A program made the position numbers and the translations under genes. Source: Modestobacter versicolor (lineage in GTDB: Bacteria; Actinomycetota; Actinomycetes; Mycobacteriales; Geodermatophilaceae). Taken from it: a DNA stretch of 64,000 nt. Where the stretch lies: assembly GCF_014195485.1 (NCBI RefSeq), contig NZ_JACIBU010000001.1, forward strand, positions 1,922,001 to 1,986,000. Direction: 5' to 3'. Under the pieces are notes generated by a model, which worked only from the letters and a program-made list of their open reading frames with translations, was not told where the DNA came from and made no database searches. This document shows, one piece after another, positions 26,122-34,441 of the stretch. Each line of letters begins with the position of its first letter. Within the stretch, counting starts at the first letter, position 1.

Positions 26122-26564
26122 TTCTTCGGCTCGACGAGGACGATGGGGATCTTCCGGTCGGTCTTCTCCTGGTAGTTCGCGTAGTCGCGGTAGGCGGCCA
26201 CGGCCCGCTCCCACCACTGCGCGTACTCGTCGCCCTCGACCTCGCGGGCGACGCCGTCCCACACCCGGTCGCCGTCCTGCACGGTCACCTCGTCGGGGTG
26301 CGCCTTGAGGTTGAAGTACCAGGTGGGGTGCTTCGGGGCGCCACCCTGCGAGGCGACCATCGCGTAGACGCCGTCGTGCTCGACCCGCATGAGCGGGTTC
26401 TTGCGGATCTTGCCGCTCTTGGCGCCGCGGGTGGTGTAGACGACGACCGGCTCGGTGCGGTTGGGCAGCGTGCCGCCCTCCCGGCCACCGGTGCGCTCGT
26501 ACAGCTCCACCTGGTCGCGGACCCACTTCTCCGGACTCGGCTCGTACTCACCTTCCAGGGGCAT
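26118..26564 (-). CDS. F420-dependent nitroreductase-family protein (Ddn-like)
   Basis: 148 residues of the split-barrel deazaflavin-dependent nitroreductase family that includes mycobacterial Ddn/F420H2-dependent quinone reductases. Conserved blocks: VVVYTTRGAKSGKIRKNPLMRVEHDG for F420 binding, ASQGGAPKHPTWYFNLKAHP, and WWERAVAAYRDYANYQEKTDRKIP. The ATG at 26564 follows a modest GGAAGG-like site. Its stop overlaps the CTG start of the SDR, so the two oxidoreductases are coupled. The substrate is unknown. Confidence 0.92.
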   Translation of the reverse strand: MPLEGEYEPSPEKWVRDQVELYERTGGREGGTLPNRTEPVVVYTTRGAKSGKIRKNPLMRVEHDGVYAMVASQGGAPKHPTWYFNLKAHPDEVTVQDGDRVWDGVAREVEGDEYAQWWERAVAAYRDYANYQEKTDRKIPIVLVEPKN

Positions 26565-26678
26565 GACCCGACCCTAGGGCCGGAGCGCGGGAGCCCGCAC
26601 GGCGCCGGGGTGCGCGCACGGCCGGACGACGGCAGAGTGCTCCGAGCGGTCGGGAACGCCCCGGCGCGGAGGGGAGCG

Positions 26679-27320
26679 ATGACCGGGAGCCCGCGGGTGG
26701 TCGTGCGCGGCGAGGCCGTCGCCGAGGTGTCGCCGGACGCCGCCGAGCTCGTCGTCACCGTCGAGGTCCGCGACCGCCGGCGGGAGAAGGCGCTGGACCA
26801 GCTCGCGGTGCGCCAGCAGGAGCTGACCGCGCTGCTCGTCCCGCACCGCGGCGTCCTGGGCACGGTCTCCACCGACGCGGTCTCGGTGCACCCGGAGTCC
26901 GACGGCACCCGGGTCACCGGCCAGGTGGCCAGCGCCGTCACCCGGGTGCAGCTGGACGACGTGGCCGCCGCCGGCGAGCTCGCCGTCGCCGTCGCCGCCC
27001 TCCCCGACACCTCGCTGTACGGGCCGCTGTGGCGGCTCTCCCGCGACCACCCGGTGCACCAGCGGGTGCGCACCGAGGCCGTCGCCGACGCGATCGCCCG
27101 GGCGAACGCCTACGCCGCCGCCCTGGGCTGCCGGCTCACCGGGCTCGTCGAGGTCCGCGACCCGGGCACGGGCAGCGGTGGCGGCGGCGGCGCGATGCGG
27201 GCGATGGCGTTCTCCGCCGCACCCGCCCTGGAGCTCGCCCCGGCGCCGCAGGAGGTGCGCGGCTCGGTCGAGGTCACCTTCACCATGTCCGAACCCGACC
27301 AGGAGGTCTTCCAGCGATGA
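26679..27320 (+). CDS. SIMPL-domain (DUF541) protein
   Basis: 213 residues covering one SIMPL domain (PRVVVRGEAVAEVSPDAAELVVTVE through VEVTFTM). The Gly-rich insert GTGSGGGGGAM and the closing beta strand are typical. No signal peptide is evident, so it may be cytoplasmic, although some homologues are secreted. GGAGGG at 26668 fixes the ATG. The stop overlaps the ATG of the zinc metallopeptidase (ATGA), so the pair is translated together, suggesting joint action. Function of the domain is not settled. Confidence 0.85.
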   Translation: MTGSPRVVVRGEAVAEVSPDAAELVVTVEVRDRRREKALDQLAVRQQELTALLVPHRGVLGTVSTDAVSVHPESDGTRVTGQVASAVTRVQLDDVAAAGELAVAVAALPDTSLYGPLWRLSRDHPVHQRVRTEAVADAIARANAYAAALGCRLTGLVEVRDPGTGSGGGGGAMRAMAFSAAPALELAPAPQEVRGSVEVTFTMSEPDQEVFQR

Positions 27321-28240
27321 GGTTCCGGGAGAGCGGCCGGCTGGACACCTCCGGCGTCCAGGACCGGCGCGGCGGCGGCGGAGCCCGCGGCGGGCGCGGT
27401 CTCGCCGTCGGCGGCGGCGGCCTGGGGCTGGTCGGCATCATCGTCGTCGTCCTGGTGCAGGTGCTCGGCGGCGGTGGCGGGGGTGGCGGCACGGCCGGCC
27501 TGGCCGGCACCCTCGGCGGGCTGACCGGCGGCGAGACCGCGGACAACAGCCAGCTCGAGCAGTCCTGCCAGACCGGCGCCGACGCGAACGACTCCGTCGA
27601 GTGCGCGATCGTCGCCGACATCGAGTCGATCCAGGACTACTGGGGGCTCACCCTCGGTGGCACCTACCAGCCGGCCGACACCGTCTTCTTCCCCGGCTCG
27701 GTGCAGACCGCCTGCGGCGGGGCGACCAGCGGGTCCGGGCCGTTCTACTGCCCGGGCGACCAGCTGGTCTACATCGACCTGTCGTTCTTCGACGACCTGC
27801 AGACCCGGTTCGGCGCGGAGGGCGGGGCGTTCGTCAACGCCTACGTGCTGGCGCACGAGTACGGCCACCACGTGCAGAACCTGCTGGGCACGAACCGGCA
27901 GGTCGACCCGCGCGAGAGCGGGCCGACCAGCGGCAGCGTGCGGCTGGAGCTGCAGGCCGACTGCTACGCCGGCACCTGGGCCAACCACGCCGAGACGGTG
28001 CCCGACGACTCCGGGCAGCCGCTGATCGCCGACATCACCGACGACGACATCGCCCGGGCGCTGGACACCGCCGGGCGGATCGGTGACGACTTCATCCAGG
28101 AGAACCTGGGCAGCGGCACGGTCGACCAGGACGCGTTCACCCACGGCTCGTCCGAGCAGCGGCAGCGCTGGTTCACCACCGGCTACCAGACCGGCGACCC
28201 GAACCGGTGCGACACCTTCGCCACCGACGACCTGGGCTGA
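27317..28240 (+). CDS. YpfJ-type neutral zinc metallopeptidase
   Basis: Membrane-anchored metalloprotease of 307 residues. The N-terminus MRFRESGRLDTSGVQDRRG is highly conserved in this family. One membrane helix follows (about 35-51), then a Gly-rich linker and an extracellular catalytic domain. The catalytic HEYGHH covers residues 180-185, with DPRESGP and RLELQADCYAG (third ligand region) downstream. Four Cys residues probably form disulfides. It is coupled to the SIMPL gene by ATGA. Substrate unknown. Confidence 0.92.
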   Translation: MRFRESGRLDTSGVQDRRGGGGARGGRGLAVGGGGLGLVGIIVVVLVQVLGGGGGGGGTAGLAGTLGGLTGGETADNSQLEQSCQTGADANDSVECAIVADIESIQDYWGLTLGGTYQPADTVFFPGSVQTACGGATSGSGPFYCPGDQLVYIDLSFFDDLQTRFGAEGGAFVNAYVLAHEYGHHVQNLLGTNRQVDPRESGPTSGSVRLELQADCYAGTWANHAETVPDDSGQPLIADITDDDIARALDTAGRIGDDFIQENLGSGTVDQDAFTHGSSEQRQRWFTTGYQTGDPNRCDTFATDDLG

Positions 28241-28283
28241 CCGGCCCGGGAAGAACGGCCCGCGCACCCGGGTTCCGGCGATC

Positions 28284-28940
28284 ATGACGACCCTGGGACT
28301 CATCGGCGCCGGCCACATCGGCAGCGCCCTCGCGCAGACCGCCCTGGACGCCGGGTGGGACGTGGTGATCAGCAACTCGCGCGGCCCGGAGACGCTGGCC
28401 GACCTCGTCTCCGAGCTCGCGTCGCGCCCGAGCGCCGGTGGCGCGGTGCGCGCCGGCACGGCCGCGGAGGCGGCGGCCGCCGCGGACCTCGCCGTCGTGA
28501 CCATCCCGCTGCGGGCGATCGGTCAGGTGCCGGCCGAGCCCCTGGCCGGCAAGGTGGTGATCGACACGAACAACTACTACCCGCAGCGCGACGGGCAGGT
28601 CGCCGAGCTCGACGAGGGGCGCATGACGTCGTCCGAGCTGCTGCAGCAGCACCTCTCCAGGTCGAGCGTGGTCAAGGCCTTCAACCACATCGCGGCCACG
28701 CAGATCGTCAGCGCCCGCTCCGCGCCCGGAACGGAGCACCGCCGGGCCATCGTCGTCGCCGGCGACGACGAGGCGGCCAAGCAGCGGGTCGCCGCCTTCA
28801 TCGACGCGATCGGCTTCGACGTCGTCGACCTCGGCTCCCTGGCCGACAGCTGGCGGATCGAGCCGGGCACGCCCGGCTACGGCGCCGAGGACGACGCCGA
28901 GCAGCTCCGGGCGCACCTGGCCGCGGCCAGCAGGGGCTGA
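28284..28940 (+). CDS. NADPH:F420 oxidoreductase-like Rossmann protein
   Basis: 218 residues with an N-terminal NADP-binding motif (LGLIGAGHIGSALAQ) and SNSRGPETLADLVSEL, which resembles F420-dependent NADP reductase and related NAD(P)-binding proteins. VVIDTNNYYPQRDGQ and VVKAFNHIAATQIVS are conserved in the group. It is probably a reductase or dehydrogenase acting with NADP; whether F420 is the partner is inferred only. Its stop lies 1 bp from the convergent siderophore-interacting gene. Confidence 0.82.
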   Translation: MTTLGLIGAGHIGSALAQTALDAGWDVVISNSRGPETLADLVSELASRPSAGGAVRAGTAAEAAAAADLAVVTIPLRAIGQVPAEPLAGKVVIDTNNYYPQRDGQVAELDEGRMTSSELLQQHLSRSSVVKAFNHIAATQIVSARSAPGTEHRRAIVVAGDDEAAKQRVAAFIDAIGFDVVDLGSLADSWRIEPGTPGYGAEDDAEQLRAHLAAASRG

Positions 28941-28941
28941 G

Positions 28942-29805
28942 TCAGCCCGCGGCCAGCGCCTGCTCCGCGGCCTCGACCTCGGCGTTCCACTCCGGCTTCT
29001 CCGCCTGCCAGCGGTCCTCGGTGCGGCCCACGCGCCAGTAGCCGGAGATGGAGGTGAACGCCGGGTCGAGCCCGCGCTCGGTGCGCAGGTGCAGCCGCAG
29101 CTCCTTCACCAGCCCGGCCTCACCGTGCACGAACACGTGCCCGGTGCCGGCCGGCAGCTCCACCGCCTTGACCGCGGTCACCAGCGCCTCGCCGGGCGCC
29201 CCACCCCGGCGGTGCACCCACACGACGGGGACGCCCTCCCGGAGCACCAGGTCCGACTGCTGCTCCTCGGGGCCCTCGACCTCGACGAAGACCAGCGCCG
29301 GCACCCCGTCCGGGAGCCGCGGCAGGGCCGCCCCGATGGCCGGGAGGGCGCTCTCGTCACCGACCAGCAGGTGCCAGTCGGCGTCGGGGCTGGGCGCGTA
29401 CGCCCCGCCCGGGCCGAAGAACTGGATGCGGTCGCCCGGCGCGGCCTGCGCGGCCCACGGCCCGGCGAGCCCCGTGTCGCCGTGGTGCACGAAGTCGATC
29501 GTCAGCTCACCGGCGGCGGCGTCCCAGGCGCGCACGGTGTAGGTGCGGGTGACCGGCCAGAGCTCCGGCGGCAGCTCCGCGCGCAGCTGCTCGACGTCGA
29601 AGGGCGCCGTGTAGGTGGCGCCGCGCGGCGGGAAGAGCAGCTTGACGTAGTGGTCGGTGAACTCGCCGGCCGGGAAGCCGGCGAGCCCCTCGCCGCCGAG
29701 CACGACCCGGATCATGTGCGGGGTCAGCCGCGAGGTGCGCACGACCTCCCCGACCCGTGCCACCCGGGGACGGCGGGCGCCCCCGTTCCTCGCCGGTCCG
29801 CTCAC
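28942..29805 (-). CDS. Siderophore-interacting protein (FAD-dependent ferric reductase, ViuB type)
   Basis: Cytosolic flavoprotein of 287 residues that releases iron from ferric siderophores by reduction. FAD-binding beta barrel at about 20-150 with WPVTRTYTVRAWD, and the NAD(P)H domain with LLVGDESALPAIGAAL. GHVFVHGEAGLVKELRLHL and ISGYWRVGRTEDRW close the protein as in the family. GTG at 29805 follows AGGAGG and is preferred to an upstream in-frame start, which would run through the iron box. A DtxR/IdeR-like site at 29824-29842 predicts repression by iron. No siderophore biosynthesis genes are nearby. Confidence 0.92.
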   Translation of the reverse strand: MSGPARNGGARRPRVARVGEVVRTSRLTPHMIRVVLGGEGLAGFPAGEFTDHYVKLLFPPRGATYTAPFDVEQLRAELPPELWPVTRTYTVRAWDAAAGELTIDFVHHGDTGLAGPWAAQAAPGDRIQFFGPGGAYAPSPDADWHLLVGDESALPAIGAALPRLPDGVPALVFVEVEGPEEQQSDLVLREGVPVVWVHRRGGAPGEALVTAVKAVELPAGTGHVFVHGEAGLVKELRLHLRTERGLDPAFTSISGYWRVGRTEDRWQAEKPEWNAEVEAAEQALAAG

Positions 29806-29823
29806 GGGTCCTCCTCGATGTGG

Positions 29824-29842
29824 TGAGGCAAGGCTTGCCTTC
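29824..29842 (-). promoter_or_regulatory. DtxR/IdeR-like iron box
   Basis: TGAGGCAAGGCTTGCCTTC resembles the 19-bp consensus TTAGGTTAGGCTAACCTAA: 12 or 13 positions match, including the AGG..AGGCT..CCT core. It is nearly palindromic and lies 19 bp upstream of the siderophore-interacting gene start, overlapping the expected promoter. The gene function supports the call. Confidence 0.7.
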
Positions 29843-30173
29843 CCGGCGGAGCCTACGCGGCCCGGCTGTGCGGTCTGCGCAACGTGAACGAGATCCACTT
29901 TTGCCCGATCATCCGGTTTACGGCGTATCGACCCCCGGGTACAAGACCATCAACGGAACGGCGTCCCACTGAGGCCACGGTGGGATCCCCCCGAGCGATG
30001 AGGTCCTGGGCATCTGCAGGTGCCCGCACCGCCGTCCCGCGACCCGGCACCACCACCCCGGCCCTCCCCGGCCGGCGATGGCGTGTGCCCTCGTGCGGAC
30101 GGGGTCGAACGGGCACGGATGCCCCGCGTCAGCAGCACCAGCCATGCACCCCAACGCACGACGAGGAGGAACG
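29843..30173 (+). other. Divergent intergenic region and long leader of the stress operon
   Basis: 331 bp between the iron box and the next plus-strand gene. It contains the possible stress promoter at 29916-29942 and, in the putative 220-nt leader, a hairpin with arms TCCCAC (29964-29969) and GTGGGA (29980-29985). The ribosome site GAGGAGGA lies just before 30174. No ORF with convincing properties is present. Confidence 0.45.
29916..29942 (+). promoter_or_regulatory. Possible SigB-type promoter of the stress membrane operon
   Basis: GTTT (29916-29919) and GGGTAC (29937-29942) separated by 17 bp. The -10 matches the stress consensus GGGTAY exactly; the spacer is one base longer than the usual 14-16. 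The downstream genes (tail-anchored Ala/Gln protein, holin-like, DUF3618) are of the kind linked to envelope stress. Confidence 0.4.
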
Positions 30174-30998
30174 ATGACTCACTCCATCGACACCCCGACC
30201 CAGTCCCCGCCGAGCGGCGCATCGAACGTGTCCGGTACGCCGTCCACGAAGGACGTCGCCAAGGACGAGGCCAGCAACGTCGCCTCGACCGCGGCCCAGG
30301 CCGGCAGCCAGGTCGCCTCGACCGCCGCCGACCAGGCCAAGCAGGTCACGCAGGAGACCAAGCGCCAGGCGCAGGACCTGATCCAGCAGGGGCGCTCGCA
30401 GCTCCAGGACCAGGCCCGCAACGGCCAGCAGAAGGCCGGCGAGGGCATCTCGGGCATCGCCCAGCAGCTCCGCACCATGGTCGAGGGTGGCGGCGAGACG
30501 CCGTCCGGCCCCGCCGCCGACCTGGTCCGCCAGGCCGGGGACAAGCTCGAGGAGCTCGCCACCTGGGTCCAGGCCCGCGAGCCCGGTGACCTGGTCGACG
30601 AGGTCCGCGCCTTCGCCCGCCGCAAGCCCGGTGTCTTCCTGCTCGGTGCCGCCCTCGCGGGTGTCGTCGCCGGCCGGCTGACCACCGGTGTCGTGGCCGC
30701 GCACAAGGACAGCAGCCCCTCCACCGGCAACCAGCAGCTGACCGGTCAGGGCTCGCCCTACGCCGCGGACAGCTACTCCACCGGCACGAACTACGTCGCC
30801 GACACCCCGGCCACCGGGTACGCGACCACCGGCACCGCCGGCTACGAGACCGGTTACGTCGCCGGCACCACCGGCACCACCGGCTCGGTCCCGCCGCCGC
30901 CGTACGGCACGGTCCCGCCGGAGGGCACCTCGGTGCCGCCGGCCACGTCGGCCGGCTGGGACGACCCGGCGCGCACCCCCGGGTCGGGTCAGCTGTGA
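30174..30998 (+). CDS. Ala/Gln-rich amphipathic membrane-associated protein (stress operon gene 1)
   Basis: 274 residues. Residues about 25-130 form amphipathic helices rich in Ala, Gln and Lys, with TAAQAGSQVASTAADQAKQ-type spacing resembling apolipoprotein or LEA repeats. A conserved block EPGDLVDEVRAFARRKPGVFLLGAALAGVVAGR gives one membrane helix (about 162-180). The C-terminal 90 residues are Gly/Thr/Tyr/Pro-rich and disordered (TGYATTGTAGYETGYVAGTTG). GAGGAGGA fixes ATG 30174. Stop overlaps the next start as GTGA. The family is common beside holin-like and DUF3618 proteins in actinobacteria; function unknown. Confidence 0.85.
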   Translation: MTHSIDTPTQSPPSGASNVSGTPSTKDVAKDEASNVASTAAQAGSQVASTAADQAKQVTQETKRQAQDLIQQGRSQLQDQARNGQQKAGEGISGIAQQLRTMVEGGGETPSGPAADLVRQAGDKLEELATWVQAREPGDLVDEVRAFARRKPGVFLLGAALAGVVAGRLTTGVVAAHKDSSPSTGNQQLTGQGSPYAADSYSTGTNYVADTPATGYATTGTAGYETGYVAGTTGTTGSVPPPPYGTVPPEGTSVPPATSAGWDDPARTPGSGQL

Positions 30999-31606
30999 GC
31001 CACCCCAGCGGCGCCGGCGGGGCGCAGCCGTACGGCCAGCCCGGCACGGGTTACGTGCAGGGCGGCTCGACCGGCTACGCGCCTCCGCCCACGCAGGAGG
31101 AGTACGCCTACGGCAACACCGCGCAGCCGCTGGGCAACACCGCCCAGCCGATGACCGACGACGGGCACCCGGACGTCGAGGGCACCTCGGTCGGCCAGCT
31201 GATCGGTGACGTCACCCGTGACCTGTCCACGCTGATGCGCCAGGAGCTCGACCTCGCGAAGGCCGAGCTCAAGGCGGACGCGAACAAGGCCACCGAGGAG
31301 GTCAAGGCGCAGGCCGGCAAGGCCGGCAAGGGCGCCGGGATGCTCGCCGGCGCCGGGTACGGCGGCAACATGGTCGCCCTGTTCCTCAGCCTGGCGCTGA
31401 TGGGGGCGCTCTGGAGCGCGATGCCGATCGGCTGGGCCGCGCTCATCGTGGCCGTCGTCTGGGGCATCGTCGCGGCGGTGCTGTTCGTCATGGGCCGCAA
31501 GACGCTCAAGACGATCGACTTCACGCGCCTCAAGCAGATCAACCCCAAGCCGGAGCAGACCGTGGAGACCCTCCAGCAGGTCCCCGGCGCTCTCAAGCCC
31601 AACTGA
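30995..31606 (+). CDS. Phage-holin-superfamily-III-like membrane protein (stress operon gene 2)
   Basis: 203 residues. A Gly/Pro/Tyr-rich disordered N-terminus of about 55 residues precedes the DUF1469/phage_holin_3_6 domain: SVGQLIGDVTRDLSTLMRQELDLAKAELK as a conserved amphipathic helix, then two membrane helices (about 118-142 and 147-167). Despite the name such proteins are chromosomal and not phage lysis genes. The GTG start overlaps the stop of gene 1. DUF3618 protein follows after 18 bp. The three probably act together at the membrane. Confidence 0.9.
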   Translation: MSHPSGAGGAQPYGQPGTGYVQGGSTGYAPPPTQEEYAYGNTAQPLGNTAQPMTDDGHPDVEGTSVGQLIGDVTRDLSTLMRQELDLAKAELKADANKATEEVKAQAGKAGKGAGMLAGAGYGGNMVALFLSLALMGALWSAMPIGWAALIVAVVWGIVAAVLFVMGRKTLKTIDFTRLKQINPKPEQTVETLQQVPGALKPN

Positions 31607-31624
31607 CCCAGGACGGAGACCGAC

Positions 31625-32290
31625 ATGACCAGCAGTGACCCGGACGTGATCCGCCGCCAGATCGAGGACACCCGCGCCAACCTCAGCTACGAGGTCGACG
31701 CGCTGAACGAGAAGGTCAACCCGACCCGCGTCGTCGACCGCCGCGTCGGCAAGGCCAAGAGCACCGTCAGTGGTCTGAAGGAGCGGGTCTTCGGAGCCGC
31801 CCACGACACGGGAGCGCAGATGAGCAACACGACGTCGAACGTGGCCGGTTCCGCCCAGCACGCCGCCTCCTCCGCGGCCGGCAGCGTGCAGAGCGCCGCC
31901 TCCTCCGCGATGGGCGCCGTGCAGTCGGCCCCGGACACGATCCAGCGCCAGGCCCAGGGCAACCCGATGGCCGCCGGCCTCATCGCCTTCGGCGTGGGCT
32001 GGCTCGTCTCCTCCCTCCTGCCGACCAGCGAGAAGGAGAAGCAGCTCGCCTCGCAGGCCGAGTCGGCCGTCAAGGAGCACTCGCAGCCCCTCGTCGACCA
32101 GGCCAAGAACGTGGCCCAGGAGATCGGTGACAACCTCAAGCCGATGGCGCAGGACGCCGTCGAGTCGGTCAAGTCGACCGCGCAGGAGGGCGTCCAGACC
32201 GTGAAGTCCGAGGGCCAGTCGGCTGCTCAGGACGTCCAGGGCCAGGCCCAGCAGTCCCGCGAGACGGTCCAGGGGCACGTCAGCTCCTGA
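31625..32290 (+). CDS. DUF3618-domain protein (stress operon gene 3)
   Basis: 221 residues. The N-terminal DUF3618 motif SDPDVIRRQIEDTRANLSYEVDALNEKVNP is diagnostic. A long Ala/Ser/Gln amphipathic helix with AGSVQSAASSAMGAVQSAP repeats follows, then a membrane helix (about 115-133, MAAGLIAFGVGWLVSSLLP) and a second amphipathic region of VKSTAQEGVQTVKSEGQ type. The family has no proven function. GGACGGAGA precedes the ATG. Two consecutive hairpins after its stop end the operon. Confidence 0.92.
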   Translation: MTSSDPDVIRRQIEDTRANLSYEVDALNEKVNPTRVVDRRVGKAKSTVSGLKERVFGAAHDTGAQMSNTTSNVAGSAQHAASSAAGSVQSAASSAMGAVQSAPDTIQRQAQGNPMAAGLIAFGVGWLVSSLLPTSEKEKQLASQAESAVKEHSQPLVDQAKNVAQEIGDNLKPMAQDAVESVKSTAQEGVQTVKSEGQSAAQDVQGQAQQSRETVQGHVSS

Positions 32291-32304
32291 CCCGCACCAC
32301 CTCT

Positions 32305-32338
32305 CGACGGCCCCGGTGCACCCGCACCGGGGCCGTCG
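32305..32338 (+). terminator. Terminator of the stress operon, first hairpin
   Basis: A perfect 15-bp stem (32305-32319 with 32324-32338) and a 4-nt loop, 15 bp after the DUF3618 stop. Confidence 0.85.
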
Positions 32339-32346
32339 TGCGTCCC

Positions 32347-32376
32347 GGGCCGGTCACCTCAACGGGTGACCGGCCC
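32347..32376 (+). terminator. Second hairpin after the stress operon
   Basis: A perfect 12-bp stem (32347-32358 with 32365-32376) and a 6-nt loop, nine bases after the first hairpin. The tandem arrangement makes read-through into the response regulator unlikely. Confidence 0.65.
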
Positions 32377-32473
32377 CCGCGCGTCCCTCCAGGACCGGTG
32401 CTCAGGCGCCGTTGCCCGACCTGACGGACTCCGTCCCCACCCCGGGGGCGCACCGACGACGGGAGGGACGGCC

Positions 32474-32860
32474 GTGGACGCAGCCGTGCGCGTGCTGGTC
32501 GCCGACGACGAGGAGGACATCCGCCTGCTCGTCTGCCTCGCCGTGGGCAAGGCGGGGGGCACCGTGGTGGCCGCGGTCGCCGACGGGGCGCAGGCGCTGG
32601 CCGCCGCCCGCGCGGAGCGTCCGCACCTCGTCGTCCTCGACGTCTCCATGCCCGAGGCCACCGGGCTCGAGGTCTGCGCGGCACTGCGCGCCGACCCGGC
32701 CACCGCCGGCTGCCGGGTCCTGCTGCTGTCGGCCGGGGCCTCCCCCGACGACGTCGCGCGGGGGCTCGCCGCCGGCGCCGACGCGTACCTGCCCAAGCCG
32801 TTCACCATCGCCGGGCTGGTCGCCGAGGTCCGCGAGCTCACCGCGACGCTGCCGGCATGA
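32474..32860 (+). CDS. Single-domain response regulator (CheY-like)
   Basis: 128 residues, only a receiver domain. Acidic pocket Asp11-Asp12, phospho-acceptor Asp56 in VVLDVSMPE, and the conserved Lys in YLPKPF near residue 104 are all present, so it should be phosphorylatable. No output domain, so it acts by protein contact or as a relay intermediate. GTG at 32474 follows GGGAGGG. The stop overlaps the start of the histidine kinase (ATGA), making a coupled pair. Confidence 0.92.
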   Translation: MDAAVRVLVADDEEDIRLLVCLAVGKAGGTVVAAVADGAQALAAARAERPHLVVLDVSMPEATGLEVCAALRADPATAGCRVLLLSAGASPDDVARGLAAGADAYLPKPFTIAGLVAEVRELTATLPA

Positions 32861-34302
32861 CCGCGCTCGCCGAGCCGGCGACGACCGCCACCCCCAGCCG
32901 GGAGCCCGCCGTCCCCGACATGCCCGGGCGGGCGGTCCCGGCGGTGCTCGCCGGCGTCGCGGCGGTCGGCCTCGCCGTGCTGCTCAGCGGGCCCGGCACC
33001 GTGCTGCTGGTCGTCGCCGCGACCGCCGTCGCCGTGCCGGTGGCCGAGCTCGCCCGCCGGCTGCGGGCCCAGCTGGGCGCCGCCGCCGCGCTGGAGGCCC
33101 AGCGGCAGGACCTGGTCACCCGGGGCCGGTCGACCGCCGAGGAGCTCGAGGTCGCGACCCGGATGATGCGGGCGCGCGCCCAGACGATGACCAGCGTCAT
33201 CGACGCGGTCACCGAGCAGTCGATCATCGGCACCGACCAGGACGGCCTGGTCCGGGTCTGGAACCCCGGCGCCGAGCGGATGCTCGGGCTGCCGCGCGCC
33301 GACGTCGTCCGGCTGCGCACCATCACCGACTTCCACGCCCCCGAGGAGCTCTCCCCGGAGGACGGCCCGGAGCTGGACGCCACCGGCCGGTTCGCCGCCC
33401 TCGTGCGCGTCGCGCAGGAGCACGGCAGCGACGTCCGGGACTGGACCTACCTGACCGCCGACGGCCGGCGGCTCACCGTCTCGGTGGCGATCACCCCGCG
33501 CACCGACGACGACGGCGAGCGGGCCGGCTGGAACTTCGTCGGCACCGACATGACCGAGGCGCGCGCGGCCGAGCGGCTCAAGGACCAGTTCGTCAGCCTG
33601 ATCTCCCACGAGCTGCGCACCCCGCTGTCGTCGATCCTCGGCTACCTCGAGCTCGTCATGGACGACGAGGAGCAGCCGCTCACCGCCGAGCAGCGCCAGT
33701 ACCTGAGCACCGTCGAGCGCAACGCGCAGCGGCTGCTGCGGCTGGTCGGCGACCTGCTGTTCACCGCGCAGGTGGACGCCGGCCGGTTCACCCTGCAGCC
33801 CGAGGACGTCGACCTGGCCGCGATCGTCCGCGGGGCCGAGGAGACCGCCCGGGTGACGGCGGCGACCCGCGGCGTCGCGGTGGCCGTCGACGTGCCCGCC
33901 GAGGGTCTGGTGGTCCGCGGTGACGCGCTGCGGCTGGGCCAGGCGTGCGACAACCTGGTCTCCAACGCGGTCAAGTTCACCCCCGCCGGCGGGCAGGTGA
34001 CCCTGCGGCTCCGCACGGCCTGGCGGGACGCCGACGGTGCCCTGGCCGACGCGGCCGGGCCCGGTGCCGAGCCGGTCGCGCTGCTGTCGGTGAGCGACAC
34101 CGGCGTCGGCATCCCCAGCGGCGAGCAGGGCCGGCTGTTCACCAGCTTCTTCCGCGCCTCGACCGCCCGGCGCAACGCCGTCCCCGGGGTCGGGCTGGGC
34201 CTGACCATCACCAAGGCGATCACCACCGCGCACGGCGGGACGCTCGACGTGGCCAGCGTCGAGGGCCGCGGGACCACCTTCACCCTGGCCCTGCCGCTGT
34301 AG
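32857..34302 (+). CDS. PAS-domain sensor histidine kinase
   Basis: 481 residues. Two membrane helices (about 27-45 and 48-66), a short coiled segment, one PAS domain (about 112-232), then HisKA with phospho-acceptor His251 in SLISHELRTPLSS. The HATPase has N370 in DNLVSNAVKF, SDTGVGIP and GVGLGLTI. There is no extracellular domain, so the signal is probably sensed in the cytoplasm or membrane. It is coupled to the single-domain regulator. The partner for gene control may be the OmpR-type regulator at 37266 through the Hpt protein at 36305; that link is inferred. Confidence 0.93.
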   Translation: MTALAEPATTATPSREPAVPDMPGRAVPAVLAGVAAVGLAVLLSGPGTVLLVVAATAVAVPVAELARRLRAQLGAAAALEAQRQDLVTRGRSTAEELEVATRMMRARAQTMTSVIDAVTEQSIIGTDQDGLVRVWNPGAERMLGLPRADVVRLRTITDFHAPEELSPEDGPELDATGRFAALVRVAQEHGSDVRDWTYLTADGRRLTVSVAITPRTDDDGERAGWNFVGTDMTEARAAERLKDQFVSLISHELRTPLSSILGYLELVMDDEEQPLTAEQRQYLSTVERNAQRLLRLVGDLLFTAQVDAGRFTLQPEDVDLAAIVRGAEETARVTAATRGVAVAVDVPAEGLVVRGDALRLGQACDNLVSNAVKFTPAGGQVTLRLRTAWRDADGALADAAGPGAEPVALLSVSDTGVGIPSGEQGRLFTSFFRASTARRNAVPGVGLGLTITKAITTAHGGTLDVASVEGRGTTFTLALPL

Positions 34303-34313
34303 CCCGCGCACCG

Positions 34314-34358
34314 CACGACGGCACCCCCACCCGGCTCCCGGGTGGGGGTGCCGTCGTG
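34314..34358 (+). terminator. Terminator of the kinase operon
   Basis: A perfect 21-bp stem (34314-34334 with 34338-34358) and a CTC loop, 11 bp after the kinase stop. It is the longest simple hairpin in the window. Confidence 0.88.
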
Positions 34359-34377
34359 TCCGGCCTGGTGACGTGCT

Positions 34378-34441
34378 GAACGGCCCCGTCCAGGGGCCCG
34401 CCCCGAGCGGAGCGAGCGGTGGGGGGAACGGGGCCGTTTCC
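34378..34441. repeat. Dispersed imperfect palindrome, copy 4
   Basis: GAACGGCCCCGTCCAGG opens it and GGAACGGGGCCGTTTCC closes it. It lies between the kinase terminator and the promoter region of the TasA-like operon, in the same orientation as the copies at 42976 and 45539. Confidence 0.7.

Noticed and set aside
30995..31606. Prophage remnant suggested by the holin-like protein
   Set aside because: DUF1469 proteins are normal chromosomal genes in actinobacteria, and no other phage gene, integrase or attachment site is present.
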